DNA of 64,000 nt from Diadema setosum (taxonomy: Eukaryota; Echinodermata; Echinoidea; Diadematoida; Diadematidae), in contig NC_092690.1 of assembly GCF_964275005.1 (NCBI RefSeq), positions 6,479,836 through 6,543,835 of the forward strand. Direction: 5' to 3'. Of the stretch, positions 22,474 through 34,509 are shown one piece after another; position 1 is the stretch's first letter; every line of letters begins with the position of its first letter. The translations under genes were made by a program, and so were the position numbers. The notes beneath the pieces are model-generated. The model searched no databases and had not been told where the DNA came from. It saw only the letters and a list, made by a program, of their open reading frames with translations.

Positions 22474-24057
22474 GATAGAAGTACGCGTATTTCCATGGAT
22501 AGGACAAAAGGACACCAAATGTGCTTATTATCCACAGATAATAAGTCTGGTAATGACTTGGAAGCATGAACAATACGAGACAAAAGAAATGTGTTTCCAT
22601 GCATTTGTAAGAAAATTATATTTCTCATGTTGAAGAAAGAGTGTTATTGATTGCTTTGAAATGATGACACAAACATTGTGTACACTACTTTAATTTATTC
22701 GTTTTGTTCTTGTCTGCAGGGAAAAAGACAGCATGTTTTCCAAATTGTCATGATTTTTGCACCAAAACAGGGCAAAATCATTTCAAGTGATATAGCATGA
22801 GTTTTGCTATGTTTTATGCTTTATATGGTGAAGAAAGGGGTTTTCAGTAATACAGCATATTTTGATACAGGGTATAATGTAGACATTGTATTAATTGGAA
22901 CTGCAAATTAAGTTGCATTGCTGTTTGCAAAAAGCACACACAAGCACACAAAAGCTGTTGTTGCATTTTTTTTCAAATGCTTAATCTGCAAGAGTTGGAA
23001 TTTGTGGCATCACAGAATTGACCAATTATACACATTTTCCATAGCATAGATATCGACTGAGTGAAATTATGACACTATGATATTCATAATGTTGTGAATG
23101 TGTAAGGTTCATGAGACCATACAGGTGTACAGACATAACCAGGTTATATTCATGTGATATCTTGTTTCAGAAACAGAGAGAGTATAACAGGTGTTCATAA
23201 TTGCATTGTTTTGCTATACGCTAGTCACTGTACATGCATTTATTGTCTTGAGGAACAAAGCTTTACAGTTCTTGAACAGAAGTGTCAAGAAATTAGAAAT
23301 GTAAAGATGTTTGTTAGACCAAATAGTTGAGCTGAACGCATTGTTATGTCAGTTTTCATCAAAGGTCAGATTGCTATAAGCTCACCATGTAAAAATGGTT
23401 AATAAGTATAGTGAATGGAAGATTACTTCTATTATTGGTGACATACACAATAATCACAACAAAAATGTGTGAAGTTCATTATGCAAACTGCATGATTATT
23501 AGCTAGTGTATGCAGGTTATTCAGTGATATGTGTAGCGGGTTTTTTTTTTTTCAAGCACATGCACATCAAGCTAAGATAGAAGTTTGATCTGTCCATACT
23601 TATGGCATATTGTTTCATGTTACCAGTACAATGTACATGTACAGTGTATTTTGTTCTGAACCAGCAGCATTTCTTAGATTTCGACTAGGTGTTGAAATGT
23701 TTGGCCATTTGATACTCATAAGCATTTCAGGAAAGCTTAAGAGAATACATGTTTCATGATTTATGACCAAGCAGAAAAAAAAAAAAAGAAGAAAAGAAAA
23801 CAAGGAATGTTGTGGTTGTAAAGTTTTGCGCGTATACGCACATGCTTGTTCCGAGCAGGTAGTGGATCTATATTTAGACTTAGCCTACGCTCAAGAAAGG
23901 TTTTGATAAGGCTCATTAAGTCTGAGCTTGTTTATGTGAAGAATCCACTTTAGTGTATGAACACACAACTGTGCATTTTTATGTATCGTGTTTCGGAACA
24001 TGTTTGTAACGACTGTTTGCAGTTTGACTGGAAAGTTCTTCCATAACTTCCCGTCTT
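22474..24057 (+). other. 3' untranslated stretch of the LTR element
   Basis: AT-rich with no long frame and no recognisable integrase, envelope or accessory domain. It is unusually long for a Gypsy element between RNase H and the polypurine tract. A poly(A)-rich patch lies at 23775-23800. Confidence 0.6.
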
Positions 24058-24068
24058 AAGGGGGGAGA
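24058..24068 (+). other. Polypurine tract
   Basis: AAGGGGGGAGA directly abuts the 3' LTR, the position and composition expected for plus-strand priming. Confidence 0.85.
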
Positions 24069-24256
24069 TGTGATGCGCCTTGAACAAGGCTAATACCAAT
24101 AAAGAGGTCCGCAGCAAGTTATCGCTCTCAGATCAAGACATGGCTTCCCAATCGTGGTCTTTTTGCAACGTTGTTGTGATGGTTTGGGTGCGATCTGCCA
24201 GGAATGGAGCGGAACATTTGATTGTCATGATGTGGTGATTGGGTTGAGTCGTGACA
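24069..24256 (+). repeat. 3' LTR
   Basis: Identical by eye over 188 bp to the 5' LTR and followed by ACCT, the repeat of the bases before the 5' LTR. Confidence 0.93.
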
Positions 24257-24718
24257 ACCTGCTAGCTAAATCTACTGCTACTCCTATTTCTGCCATGGCT
24301 TTGGCAATACAAATCTGTGTAGTCGTTTCCCGCGGGCATTCATTCTACATACATGTATTGGAATAAATCAGCTAAAAGAGGAATGTGTGCTTCCATGTAG
24401 AATCATTATTAAAACGGTGTGGCGAATTGGTGAGAGTATTTTTAGAATGAATCCTTATTTGAGCTATTCGTTTATTTGCAAATGAAGTTAAGCTGCCGAT
24501 CCTACCATATACCATCATTACTATGGTGAGTTCAGTTAAGTTCTTTCTGACATAATAATACTTCAAAGTGTATGCCAAGAGGAAAGCTTACACCGATTTG
24601 CTACAAGTGGTTACCCGGCTCTACGTATTAGTAGTTTGTTCCTATACGTGAAGTCCTATAAAGAAAGCTACAATCATGAGTCCAGTTGTTGTGCTATAGA
24701 GCAGCAAGGGTAACTTAA

Positions 24719-25101
24719 ATGGATCGTATAGTTTGGTTGAGACCTAACTTCAGGTTTCTAATATATATATTTTTTTTTTGTGAGATAATGAGAACCCTCT
24801 CATGAAATACGAAAGAGCATGGGATTCCAAGAGGGATTCAGCATTTATTCGATGAAAATCGATTTTAAAATGGCTGAAATATCAAAAAAAAAAGAACATT
24901 CCTAATAAAGACCTTTTATTATGATCGCTTTGTTTTACTCTGTTTTTGGATGTCTCAGCGATTCCTAAATCGATTTTCTTCTAATAAACTTTGAATTCCT
25001 CTTAAAATGGTATGCTCTGTACTATTTTATAAGCGGTTTCTTGGTATCTCACAAAAAGTTAAAAGTCCAATTCTCATCTCCACCAGTACTATACAATCCC
25101 T
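24719..25101. mobile_element. TTAA-flanked palindromic MITE, family A
   Basis: TTAA flanks both ends (24715-24718 and 25102-25105). The left end begins 'atggatcgtatagtt' and the reversed right end 'agggattgtatagt'. Subterminal blocks ('gttgagacctaacttcagg' and, reversed on the right, 'ggagatgagaattgg') and the inner inverted repeat about 'gatgaaaatcgatttt' make nearly the whole element fold back. Non-coding. Confidence 0.78.
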
Positions 25102-25333
25102 TTAACATGCTATGGCATTGGTAATCACCACGCCTGTTCTAATGATGTCTACAATCTGAAACGAAAGGATTTTTTTTTTTTTTTCAAATCAACGAGCAAT
25201 CTGTTTTTCTGATTATAGCATGCCGACCAATTTGCTAATAACCGGTCTCTGTGAAATGGGCCTGCCAGCCAGGTTAAAGCTGGACTCCGTTGTAAAAAGT
25301 TTGAAAGTTTGGCTTTAGCTACCTTTTACTCTT

Positions 25334-25475
25334 CTCAATTCAATTCAATTCAGTTCAGTTCAATTCAATTCAATTCAGTCCAATTCAATTCAATTCAATT
25401 CAATTCAATTCAATTTGATTCAATGCAATGCAATTCAATTCAATTCAATTTAATTCAGTTCAATTCAAATCAAAT
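25334..25475. repeat. (AATTC)n pentanucleotide repeat
   Basis: Dozens of CAATT units with scattered substitutions. The open frame across it reads as a FNSIQ repeat only because 5-mers cycle through three codon phases. Confidence 0.9.
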
Positions 25476-28133
25476 TTTATTTCATTTTTTTCGACGCGAA
25501 CTTAGACATTTCACTTTCTTTGGTAACAGAGAATAAGGTCTCATATGCAAAACAAATCAAATTGAAAAGAGTTTTTTTAAAAATCGTAAACTGCTTCCTT
25601 ACAGACAGAAAGTAACATTATCATCCGAAAAGTGGCATGAATGAGAAAGACCATAGTCCGAAAATTGTAGCAGACGCAATCCGCCACTAACTCTGCACAT
25701 GGCGGTAGTCTGCATTCCTCAAACTGGTAATTTCTAGCAATGTTCTTGTGGACCGGAAGAGGCAATTAAAAAGTATAATATGTTTTTAACGTTACAAGTG
25801 AAATTATACACTAAACGATTCTTTGAGACCTGTTCCTTCCAGTCGTATGTAACTAATGTTTTTATTAAATCCATTATGAATGTATATAATGTCACCGGCA
25901 CCTTTAAGATAGCGCTTGCAGAGCCGTTCAAGATTCAAGATTGATTCAAGGTGGGCGTCTTGTAAACCCCCCCCCCCCCGTCTCCTTTCGTGCGCGTTTC
26001 TTTGAGGGGAGGGAGAGGGGGAGGAGGACGTCAATTCGAGAAAGAGGAGAAGGAGGATAGTTCGCTTACTCCCCTGATTGATGTCATTTTCTGCTATGTT
26101 CTTTTCAAGAATCCAGAGTGGAAATACGGAGAAGGAGGATAGTTCGCTTACTCCCCTGATTAATGTCATTTTCTGCTATGTTCTTTTCAAGAATCCAGAG
26201 TGGAAATACGGTAATATTACTACTTATCACTTGCTCGTACTGGCAATTCGACATCCTTCCACTACATCAGAAAAAAAAAAAAAAACACTTATGCTGTCAT
26301 CGATTACTAGTGCCAGAATAAAATACGTGATCTACTTAAGCAGATATCTACTTTATCTTGATGTCACACAAATATGCGATGATACCAGAAAAAAAAAGAA
26401 AGAAAAAAAGAACAATGCAAAGGAAGGTGATCTTAACGTGCTGATATCTCCCATGAATAGCAGAGGTTGGAGGAATAAGTAACAATAATTGAATGAGAAA
26501 TCGAATTGTTCTGACTCGTTCAATCCTAATACCACCTGTTCCTGTGACAATGTGATGCGGCGAACTGTGTACAGTACCGGTGGTGTAGCTAGTAAACCAC
26601 AAACACCCACGAACCGATTATGGCGATTGACGATTATTTCAACATACGCTTGCTATTCAGACCGCTCCTTTGAAATTCATTACCCCACCACTTATATGGT
26701 TATCAAATTAACCGTTTAACGGAATAAAAGTCAGCTGAATAGAGCGGTAGAAATTCTTAAAAGGAATGCGCAGGTTGAGAAAGTCATTGAATTCTATGCC
26801 AGTTTGACTTCTTTCCACAGTGAATTTTCCTAACCGCATAAAACATATAATGCAAGGTAATTTAGGTAATATTGGCAGCATCTTGTAACTCCATCCCCTT
26901 GTTTGTTCACATAGCTATCATGTAAAGCATTCTGTGGTAGATTCTCTACATCAACAATCCCTTTTCTCTTCACAAAGAAAAATGTAAAATTAAGCAAAGC
27001 GTACATCTTTATCCATTTTAACTAGTGCCAAAACACGTCACCGAAAACACATTGCAATCTATCGATGGGAGACGTGTGAGATCATGACGTCATCAACTTA
27101 TCTCATTTGCATATTACCGTCGCGTGAAAGCATGTTTCGTTAAACGTCACAATTCAGTAATAGTCTCGTTTCAGTCCCTTCTCAACGATACATTTTTTTT
27201 TTTCACTTTGCGTTTATTGTTTACTTCACTTTGATCGCTGACAGTTTTCGTGACAATATAATGATAATTGATAATGATCATGATCATGATCATGATGATC
27301 ATCATGATGATCATGATGATGAATTACTGATGCCATGACATATTTTGCTCATATTTTGCGACAAATGCTCCCATGATACATCTGAACGCTAAGTCAAATA
27401 TAAATTCTACCCACACACACAACCCCAACCGTATAATCCTAATCATTATATTAAATTAACCTAAAACTCAGTTACAACTTAACCCTATCCCAAACCCTAA
27501 GTCCTTGGAGAACAAAACAGACTATAGTCACAGGAGCAATTTTTTATATCGTGTCACCATCATTGATAAGGTTCCACAATTTTGATTATCATTGTAATTA
27601 TACTCTTTGCATTTCACATATAGTTTAAGCTTAGTTTGTTCTCTGTTATCCAAAAAAAAAAGTGATAAGTTTTTATGTTCTTGTTGAAAAATGAAATAGG
27701 ATTTTAATCTTAAAATGAATACCTCCATTTTGTTTGATTTCATATTCAATTAATTTTGTCAATGCCAGCTAAAAATAAAATAGCACGGAATTTCACTTTA
27801 AAGTTTGGAGTTTTGAAGCTGGTTTCTCCATTCGCTAGCATCCCTGAGACCGACTTTCATCGCTGGGTTATTTGGCACAATTGCTGGAGGGGGACAGCGT
27901 GTGGGCGGGAAGGGACATTAACAAATACCTAGTATCACTTCAACAAGTCCTATTGGCGTTGACCAACTAAAGCGTTATGCCGAATTTACTTCGATACTCG
28001 GACAGAGGAGAAAGCGATGACCAGGGGAAACGGGGCGATTATATGGGTGGTGGAAGGGGCTTCGTAGCTGAAAACCTTGATTGTTCATATACTTTGCTTG
28101 TTTGTCAAAATCAAAAGTAGAAAAGGAATTCCA
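25476..28133. other. Intergenic DNA, no gene seen
   Basis: Apart from the 82-bp tandem duplication listed separately, I see poly(C) near 25968-25979, poly(A) near 26270-26285, an ATGATC palindromic patch (27265-27325) and AT-rich DNA. Frames at 25804-26169, 26078-26482 and 26348-26610 overlap low-complexity DNA and lack splice support. Confidence 0.5.
26047..26210. repeat. 82-bp tandem duplication
   Basis: Bases 26047-26128 repeat as 26129-26210 with a single G/A difference that I can see. The unit starts 'gagaaggaggatagttcg' and ends 'gagtggaaatacg'. The near identity means it is recent. Confidence 0.92.
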
Positions 28134-28290
28134 TGGCAACTGATTGACAAATTGCCCTACATCAACGTAAATAAGCATTGATTTGATCAGTGTTTTAGTA
28201 GTAGCCATGATAAAAAAAAAAAAAAAATCATGGGCGTACGTACTCGAGCAGGATTCGAACCTACTACCTCCTGATCTCCGGACACTTCTT
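28134..28290 (-). mobile_element. tRNA-derived SINE-like element, family S1, copy 2
   Basis: It matches 10228-10370 in order: 'gcaactgattgacaaattg', the 'gatcagtg' hairpin region, a run of A residues, then on the minus strand the B box 'ggttcgaatcc'. The far part of the tRNA head, with the A box, is lost. Confidence 0.65.
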
Positions 28291-29019
28291 TTATCCCCCA
28301 CGAGTGTACCGCTTGGCGTAAAGCGCAAGCGGTTCCAAAGCGGTCAGTACACAAATGAAAAGTAACAAAAATGTAACGAATACAGTTAATGAGATTTAAC
28401 GATTAAACAGGCCGAAATGAACATTCTCTGAGATGTGCAACGATTCTGCTGAGCCCTGTAATTCTCTGACATCCAAGTGCCAAAATGTAATAATACCGGT
28501 GACTTGAGGGTAGGTGCATTGCTATATCACACTGTGATGCCGGTCCTAGTTATGGTTCAGATCTCATATAAATCAGGGCGGTACTACGTACTTTAATGAT
28601 GTCACTTCATTCGTTTTATGTAACTTCAGTTTTTTATCAAAAACACATCAAATATCAGTAGAGTTACCACCAAATATACGGGCCTACCGAACTATACGAA
28701 ATATGTAAAGTTGCAAGCCTGCTGAACATTAACCCACCCGACAATTCCAGGATTTTGTCATACAGGGTCACGTTGTTTTTAATCATTGTTCTGTTCTAAT
28801 TTTCACTCTTTAGGATTAATGTGAGCTTGCGTACAGCTTTGTTTACTTTTTCTGTCAGCATGCATCCTGAAACTCGTGAGGTACAACGGGGTATACAGTT
28901 TATATTGATCAACAGTTCTACTGCACGGACAGTTTTGTAGTTCATGGAAGTTCATTCCTGAACAAGCAAGATAGAGCATTTATGAAAAGTTGTTTGGAGG
29001 CCCCCGGGAAGAGGGGAAA

Positions 29020-29022
<3 letters not shown>
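28291..29022. other. Intergenic DNA, nothing recognised
   Basis: No frame, repeat family or RNA gene could be supported in this stretch. Confidence 0.5.
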
Positions 29023-29074
<52 letters not shown>

Positions 29075-29126
29075 AGAGAGAGAGAGAGAGATAATCTCTT
29101 CAGTTGTGTATTTGTCTAAGCACAGG

Positions 29127-29163
<37 letters not shown>

Positions 29164-29220
29164 AGGGGACTCAAAGAGAGAAGGGTGAGTGAGAGGGAGA
29201 GAGAGAGAGAGAGAGAAGGG
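29023..29220. repeat. Poly(A) tract followed by (AG)n
   Basis: About 48 A residues run into AG dinucleotide repeats, with a second AG block at 29128-29158 and a third near 29197-29215. Purine-rich DNA continues to about 29340. Confidence 0.9.
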
Positions 29221-29521
29221 TGAAGGAGGATAGATAGATGGATGGACTGATGGATAATATTTAAGGAGGAGGGACGGGTGAGAGTGAAAGGGAGAGAGGG
29301 ATGGTAGGAGAAACATGCGGAGGAGGACGGCAGGGAAGAGGAAGAAACGGGCTTTGGCAGAATGATTGAAAGCGAGACGTAGGTTCCCTAATCGAAACCA
29401 TTCTGGGGTAAAAACTGGGAGAGGTTAAAACTAACCGTAAAAGTGCAAGAGAACCCTTATTGGCATTTCGATCCGTCTTCGTGAAAGAGAGAGAAAAAAT
29501 GGAACGGTCAGAGAGGAGTTG
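29221..29521. other. Purine-rich spacer
   Basis: Mainly GA-rich DNA with GATA/GATG units, left of the TA-flanked MITE. The minus-strand frame from 29261 to 29761 runs into that MITE and is not a gene. Confidence 0.5.
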
Positions 29522-29523
29522 TA

Positions 29524-29939
29524 CACTCTTAGAAAAAAAGGTTCTTCTGAGCACCATTAAATGGTTCTCAGCACTGTCACAATAGCGACACCCTTTTAGG
29601 TGCTCGTGAGAACCTTTTCTAAATGGTGCTTGTCGGCACCTTTTGCAAAAGGTGCCCATTAGAACCTTTTTCCCGATGAAATGGTGCTCGTGAGTACCAT
29701 TTAAAAGGTGCCCATGGGCACCTTTTTGACTAAAGATGGGCACCTTTTTGACTCTTTTCAAAAGGTGCTCATGGGAACCATTTCATTGGAAAAGGTTCTA
29801 ATGGGCACCAATGTTAAAAGGTGCTGACAGGCACCATTTAAAAAAGGTTCTCACAGGCTCCAAAAAAGGTGTCGCTATTGTGACAGTGCTGAGAACCATT
29901 TAATGGTGCTCAAAAGAACCTTTTTTTTTTCTTAGAATG
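29524..29939. mobile_element. TA-flanked palindromic MITE with 'cactcttag' ends
   Basis: TA lies on both sides (29522-29523 and 29940-29941). The left end begins 'cactcttagaaaaaaaggtt' and the right mirrors it with small differences. The inverted repeats extend about 65 bp, including 'cagcactgtcacaatagcg'. The interior is a set of short blocks alternating 'ggtgctcatgggaacc' and its reverse, so the whole element folds on itself. TA duplication fits Tc1/mariner-type mobilisation. Non-coding. Confidence 0.85.
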
Positions 29940-29941
29940 TA

Positions 29942-31211
29942 GTATGTGAATTGATAATGTGTATTTTTGGTGTGTTTCACATGCAGTGCTGGTAAGGTGC
30001 TTCACTGGCACCATTCTTAAAGGTACATTACCTATCTGCATTGAAAATGTGCATCACAAACTCATTTGAAATGAAATGAATTCATCTGAATTTCATCTCA
30101 TCAGTCAAACATACGTTCAAAACATGTATATTAGCAATACATCAGCATATCATACATTATCATCGACACTAGAAAAAAAAAAAGAGCAAGGATAACAAAC
30201 CAATGCACATCACACTTTCACAAGCATGTATACATGTACATGACATTCACCAATATTTTTTCATGAAACATTACTCAATAACTGAAAACCATAGAAATTT
30301 GCTCTTTCACAAATTCGCAGAAATGTATTTATTCACCTTCACTTTTACAATCTAAAGTTGAGGTTTGTATTTGTCATGTTATAATCTGTCAAATATTCTT
30401 AACAAAATATTTTCATTTGTTCACTAAATTTTTCCCACAATATTTGTCATTTGTGTACCGAGCAGTTCTTGAAACACCATCACACATCTCTGTACAGATG
30501 ATATGAAATAGCAAGAGGTGCATCAGGCTTTTGAAATACGTAACAAAATTTCTAATTCTCTGTGAAATAATTCCTGCATGGATGAGATACAGTAATTGTG
30601 TAAGTCTTAAGATAGGCAGAAGTCAAGTACATTACCTGCTTAAGTAGTATGAGGAACTTTTTCCACATATTTGCTAGTTTGTTCGGTGTTGTTGTTTTTT
30701 TTCTTTTAACGCATATTTGTCCTAAAAGCAACTACAAAGGGCAGGAAAACAATTCCATTAAACAGGACCTTTGGTATTGTCACAGAAAACATACATTATA
30801 TTGCTGGTATGATACGTGGGATAGGATAAGCTTTACACTTCTTCGCTTCACTTCACTTCACATTCATAACGTCAAGTACTTGAATTGACTTATCTTTGTT
30901 TGTATACGAGTGACCTTTTTTGTTGTTGTTGTTCTGCAATTTGAAAGCACCATAGACACATCTATACAACTGCAAATACAAGAAGAGTATCAATTCAGGT
31001 TAATCGTGACTTCTGACAATTTACAGCATGTCCTACGAAAACACACACAAAAAAAAGAAAAGAAAAGAACACATTGTTTTATAATGAGAAGGATAATAAG
31101 AATCCAAAGGGGAAAAGATCTAGGATACCACACCCACACAGTTTCATAAGCATGAATGAACAAAATTCCTCAACCATGATCTAAAATATATAACATTGGG
31201 AATTGATAAAA
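29942..31211. other. AT-rich intergenic DNA, no gene seen
   Basis: No exon or RNA gene is supported. Frames at 30649-30888 and 30910-31149 have random-looking composition. Confidence 0.5.
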
Positions 31212-31215
31212 ATTT

Positions 31216-31468
31216 GAAGAGTTTGATAGCAAAAACCGATAACTCCATTTTTGAAGAATGTGAAGTACGGTCTCTGTCATAAAGTACAAAATAAAACCTT
31301 TTAAATTATATATTGGTTACTACATAAAATTATAAAGGTACATTTTTGAAGTTATGGTCAAAAGAAGCAAAAATTTTCTTATTGTTCTCTTTATATTTCT
31401 TGATCTTTAGTCGCAAATATCTCCATTTGGCAAATATGGACTTATCGGTTTTTGCGAACAAACTCTTC
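31216..31468. mobile_element. Palindromic MITE, family P4, copy B
   Basis: ATTT flanks both ends (31212-31215 and 31469-31472). Ends and body match copy A, with a few substitutions in the left inverted repeat and a short insertion giving 253 bp. Confidence 0.85.
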
Positions 31469-31472
31469 ATTT

Positions 31473-32276
31473 ACACTTTTTTTTTTTAAAGCAGAGCAAC
31501 AAATTCATTAGAGTAAACTATATACAATGCAGGCCTAAAGCTGAGGTTTGAATTTGCTGTCCTATAACCTGCCTATGACAATAATACGTTGTTAGCATTT
31601 GTCATTTTGTTCACCACATTTGCCAACAGTCTTTTAAACACCACCACCACGTACATGTACATTTTGTATTTCTGCAAAAGCAATATAAACTGGTGACAAG
31701 AGGTGCATCAGTCCTTTGAAATAAATTACATAACCTTCAATTCTCTACACAATATATATCAAAAATAAATCAAACAAACAAACAAACAAACAAATATGTA
31801 ATTCCTGCGTGGGTATAAATGCAATAAGTTTTACCAGTCTAGGTGCAAACTTTAAAAGTGTGCAGAAATCGACCACACAATGACTGGAGAAGTATAAAGA
31901 GCATTTTCCGTCTGTGCTTTTAAAGTTTAGAACTATGAATGACTCCACTTCTCAGATTGGCATCTGGTCTGATCTCATTACGTCAACCCCCCCCCCCCCC
32001 CAATACAGTTGATTCAAAGCTGTTAAATGCAAATTATAGTGAAAAATTATCACTGGTACATTGTAAATTGCAAATACTGTATTGGGATCGTAACAAAACA
32101 TACGTGACCCTCCATCACACAAACCAATAAAAAGTCGCCTGACATGAATATTTGGTTGACGGCAGATTGAGATTCTGAAAGAGCAGCTATAATCAATGCA
32201 AACGGACTTACCTACCCTATCTACATATTTCTCAAAGGTTTTCTCTGGCAGCATCAGTGTTTTTTCTTTGACTCGG
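31473..32276. other. Intergenic DNA, no gene seen
   Basis: AT-rich with a (CAAA)n patch near 31770-31795 and a poly(C) run near 31988-32001. No coding frame is convincing. Confidence 0.5.
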
Positions 32277-32655
32277 CTCATTCTTGGCTAGCGTAGGTTT
32301 CTGGTCGATGCTGTCAACGGGCTATCGGGCTAAAATTGTCATTCTGATCGATGTATTCTTTTGGTCACCCAGCTCATTCTTGACTAGCCCATCGGTTCTG
32401 TTTGATGCTGTCAACGGGCTATCACAGGCTGTCATTCTGATCGATGTATAGTCTTAGCCACCCAGCTCATTCTTGACTAGCCCAGGCAGGGTTCTGGCTG
32501 ATGCTGCAAATGGGCTATATCCCGGGCTCTTATTCTGATCGATGAATTCTTGTGGCCGCTCACCTCATTCTTGGCTGATGTTAAGCCTACGGTTTTGGCC
32601 GATGTTGTCAACGGTCTGTCACGGGCTGTCTCTCTGATCAATGTAGAGTCTACCT
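32277..32655. repeat. Tandem repeat, about 95-bp unit, four copies
   Basis: Units begin with 'ctcattcttg' at 32277, 32373, 32466 and 32563, spacings 96, 93 and 97. Each contains 'gatgctgtcaacgggctat' or a variant and 'attctgatcgatgta' or a variant. Divergence between copies shows it is not recent. The GC content is above that of the surroundings. Confidence 0.85.
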
Positions 32656-34079
32656 TTTTCCCTAACTGCACCAGCGACCCGAACACGTACGTACTGCTTC
32701 ATCGTCCCGGCCAGAGTTACTTGTTCCCTGGTTTCTTGCATGTTGGTGTGTCCACTTCCCTGATATATGAATTGAAAGATACAATAGACCTACACCGCGT
32801 TAATAAAACAATGTCATTGCTATAATTCGATAAACAGAACACGGCATTACATCAGACATGACGTGACTCGTCACTTAGAACAAGCCTGAAAACATACTGA
32901 AGAGATTTTGACCTAACAGTTAGGCCTACTGGGCTGTAGACAGACCTCTATTGGCTCTAACGTTAACACTGACAGTTATAACATAGGGAGCCTATATAGA
33001 ACAAACTTCCTTATTGCATGTCGACGGTATAGTGCAGACCTTACCCCGGGCCGCTCCTTGTAGGGATCTTTGCGTTCGGCGTTTGGGCTATGTTTCGGAG
33101 TCAGTAGACTCTATTTTTGATAGGCATAGAAATGTCTAAACATTACATGCATACTTAACTGGTTAGTGTCTTAGCTAAGTAACTTAGCCCTGCCCAGTCG
33201 CTGTAAATTAAGCGTGACAGCCATGCTCCGGCCCCGCACGGCGTCTGTTCGGGCTAGCCCATGAGCCATTGCTACCGTAAAATTTCTAATTGGGAGAAGT
33301 GTCAGGCCTAACATGTTATTGTTAGATCTGGATCTACTGTACCTGGTGAACATTACACAAGATAGCAGCTTCGATCAAATTAGATCTAACATTACATTCT
33401 AACTTGATTTTGTATCAATGAATGTCATCTAAAAATGAGATAAAACCACATTAAAACTAAAACTCTTACCTCTTCTCCTAAATTGTGATGACTGCCATGG
33501 CGAAAATGGAATTGACAGTGACACGTTTCCAGTCCACTTTGTCAAAATTAATGTCTAACGTTACCGGGTGCCGCTCGTTATGGGTGTGATGTGTTATGTG
33601 TAAGTGTCTACACTATAGCCGTCTGCGCGCTGCTGCATGCATGGGTATTGCATTGACACTCTGCTATACCGCTGTGCGGTGGCCAGGCTAGGCAGGCAGC
33701 TAGCACAGGGCTACATATAGCCGCGGCGCGTGCCGCCGCGGTACATAGTCCTACAGTGCAGTACTAGTACGTGTACGTTTACGCGTACGCATATCTGATC
33801 GAGCGCTAAAATTGGATCGTGGCAGCTGTCAGTTGGCACGCAGCCAAGAGAAGTCATTAGTCTACGATAAAAACAATATGTACTTTTTATTATCACAGCA
33901 GTAGAAACACATACAATATTTTTGTACCAATACCACAGTTTTGGTGATTCTTACATCTGGCATTCGAATATACAGCAAGGGGAAAAATGAAAGTGGACCT
34001 AAAGATATTGTTTGACCTGCAGGAGTACCACAAATAACACTCGGGGACTGGATCGCATACTAGCAAATGGTGACGAACG
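32656..34079. other. CpG-richer non-coding stretch
   Basis: Between roughly 33010 and 33850 CpG is frequent, for example the self-complementary GC-rich patch at 33720-33742 and repeated ACGTAC motifs near 33765-33792. This might be a promoter region, but I find no first exon on either strand. No other gene evidence. Confidence 0.4.
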
Positions 34080-34199
34080 GAACCGTTTCGATTGGGAACC
34101 ATTTATAGGTGCTCATCGGAACCATTTTACGAGAACCATCTGATGAGAACCATTTTGGAGCCGACGAGAACCATTTGAGAACCTTTTTTTCTTAGAGTG
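34080..34199. mobile_element. Fragment of a 'cttag'-ended MITE
   Basis: The right end ('gagaacctttttttcttaga' followed by 'gtg' and TA at 34200-34201) matches the right end of 29524-29939. Upstream are alternating 'gagaaccat' blocks typical of its interior. No left end is found, so the copy is truncated or a relative. Confidence 0.6.
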
Positions 34200-34509
34200 T
34201 AAGGTATAACAGCAAGAAGCTTGGCTTGGCTTGGTTGTGACAAAGAAATGGAAAGTTGGGAGGATAAGGAGGGTGCGTACTATATAGATCTGGAGCACAG
34301 AAATATCTTAATAGTTTCGTGGCCAGTAAAAAGCAGTTTACCCGCAGTTTTGCGAGTTTCGGTTTAATGTGAAACTATGATCTGAATAAAACTAAAAGGA
34401 AAAGTAGCTAGACCGAACTATGTATAATAGGGCCTACAAATACCCGTAAGAACCTATACATCAAGTTTTTCCGCAACAAAATAGAAACTATCAACAACAA
34501 AAAATGTAG

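Larger units (their letters stand above)
17859..24256 (+). mobile_element. Gypsy (Ty3) LTR retrotransposon, Gmr1-like group
   Basis: The element is 6398 bp, bounded by two 188-bp LTRs that I read as identical, starting TGTGATG and ending GTGACA. ACCT lies on both sides (17855-17858 and 24257-24260), a 4-bp target duplication. Internal parts in order: a leader with hairpin repeats, one long Gag-protease-RT-RNase H frame (19108-22473), a 3' untranslated stretch of about 1.6 kb and a polypurine tract. Identical LTRs and a clean target duplication indicate a recent insertion. RT and RNase H resemble the deuterostome Gmr1-like group, known for carrying integrase ahead of RT. No integrase core was recognised, so it appears broken in at least that one function, though RT-RNase H looks whole. 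Confidence 0.9.

Noticed and set aside
29261-29761. 166-codon minus-strand frame
   Set aside because: It spans purine-rich repeats and the left half of a palindromic MITE; its composition follows the repeats and no splice or start context supports it.
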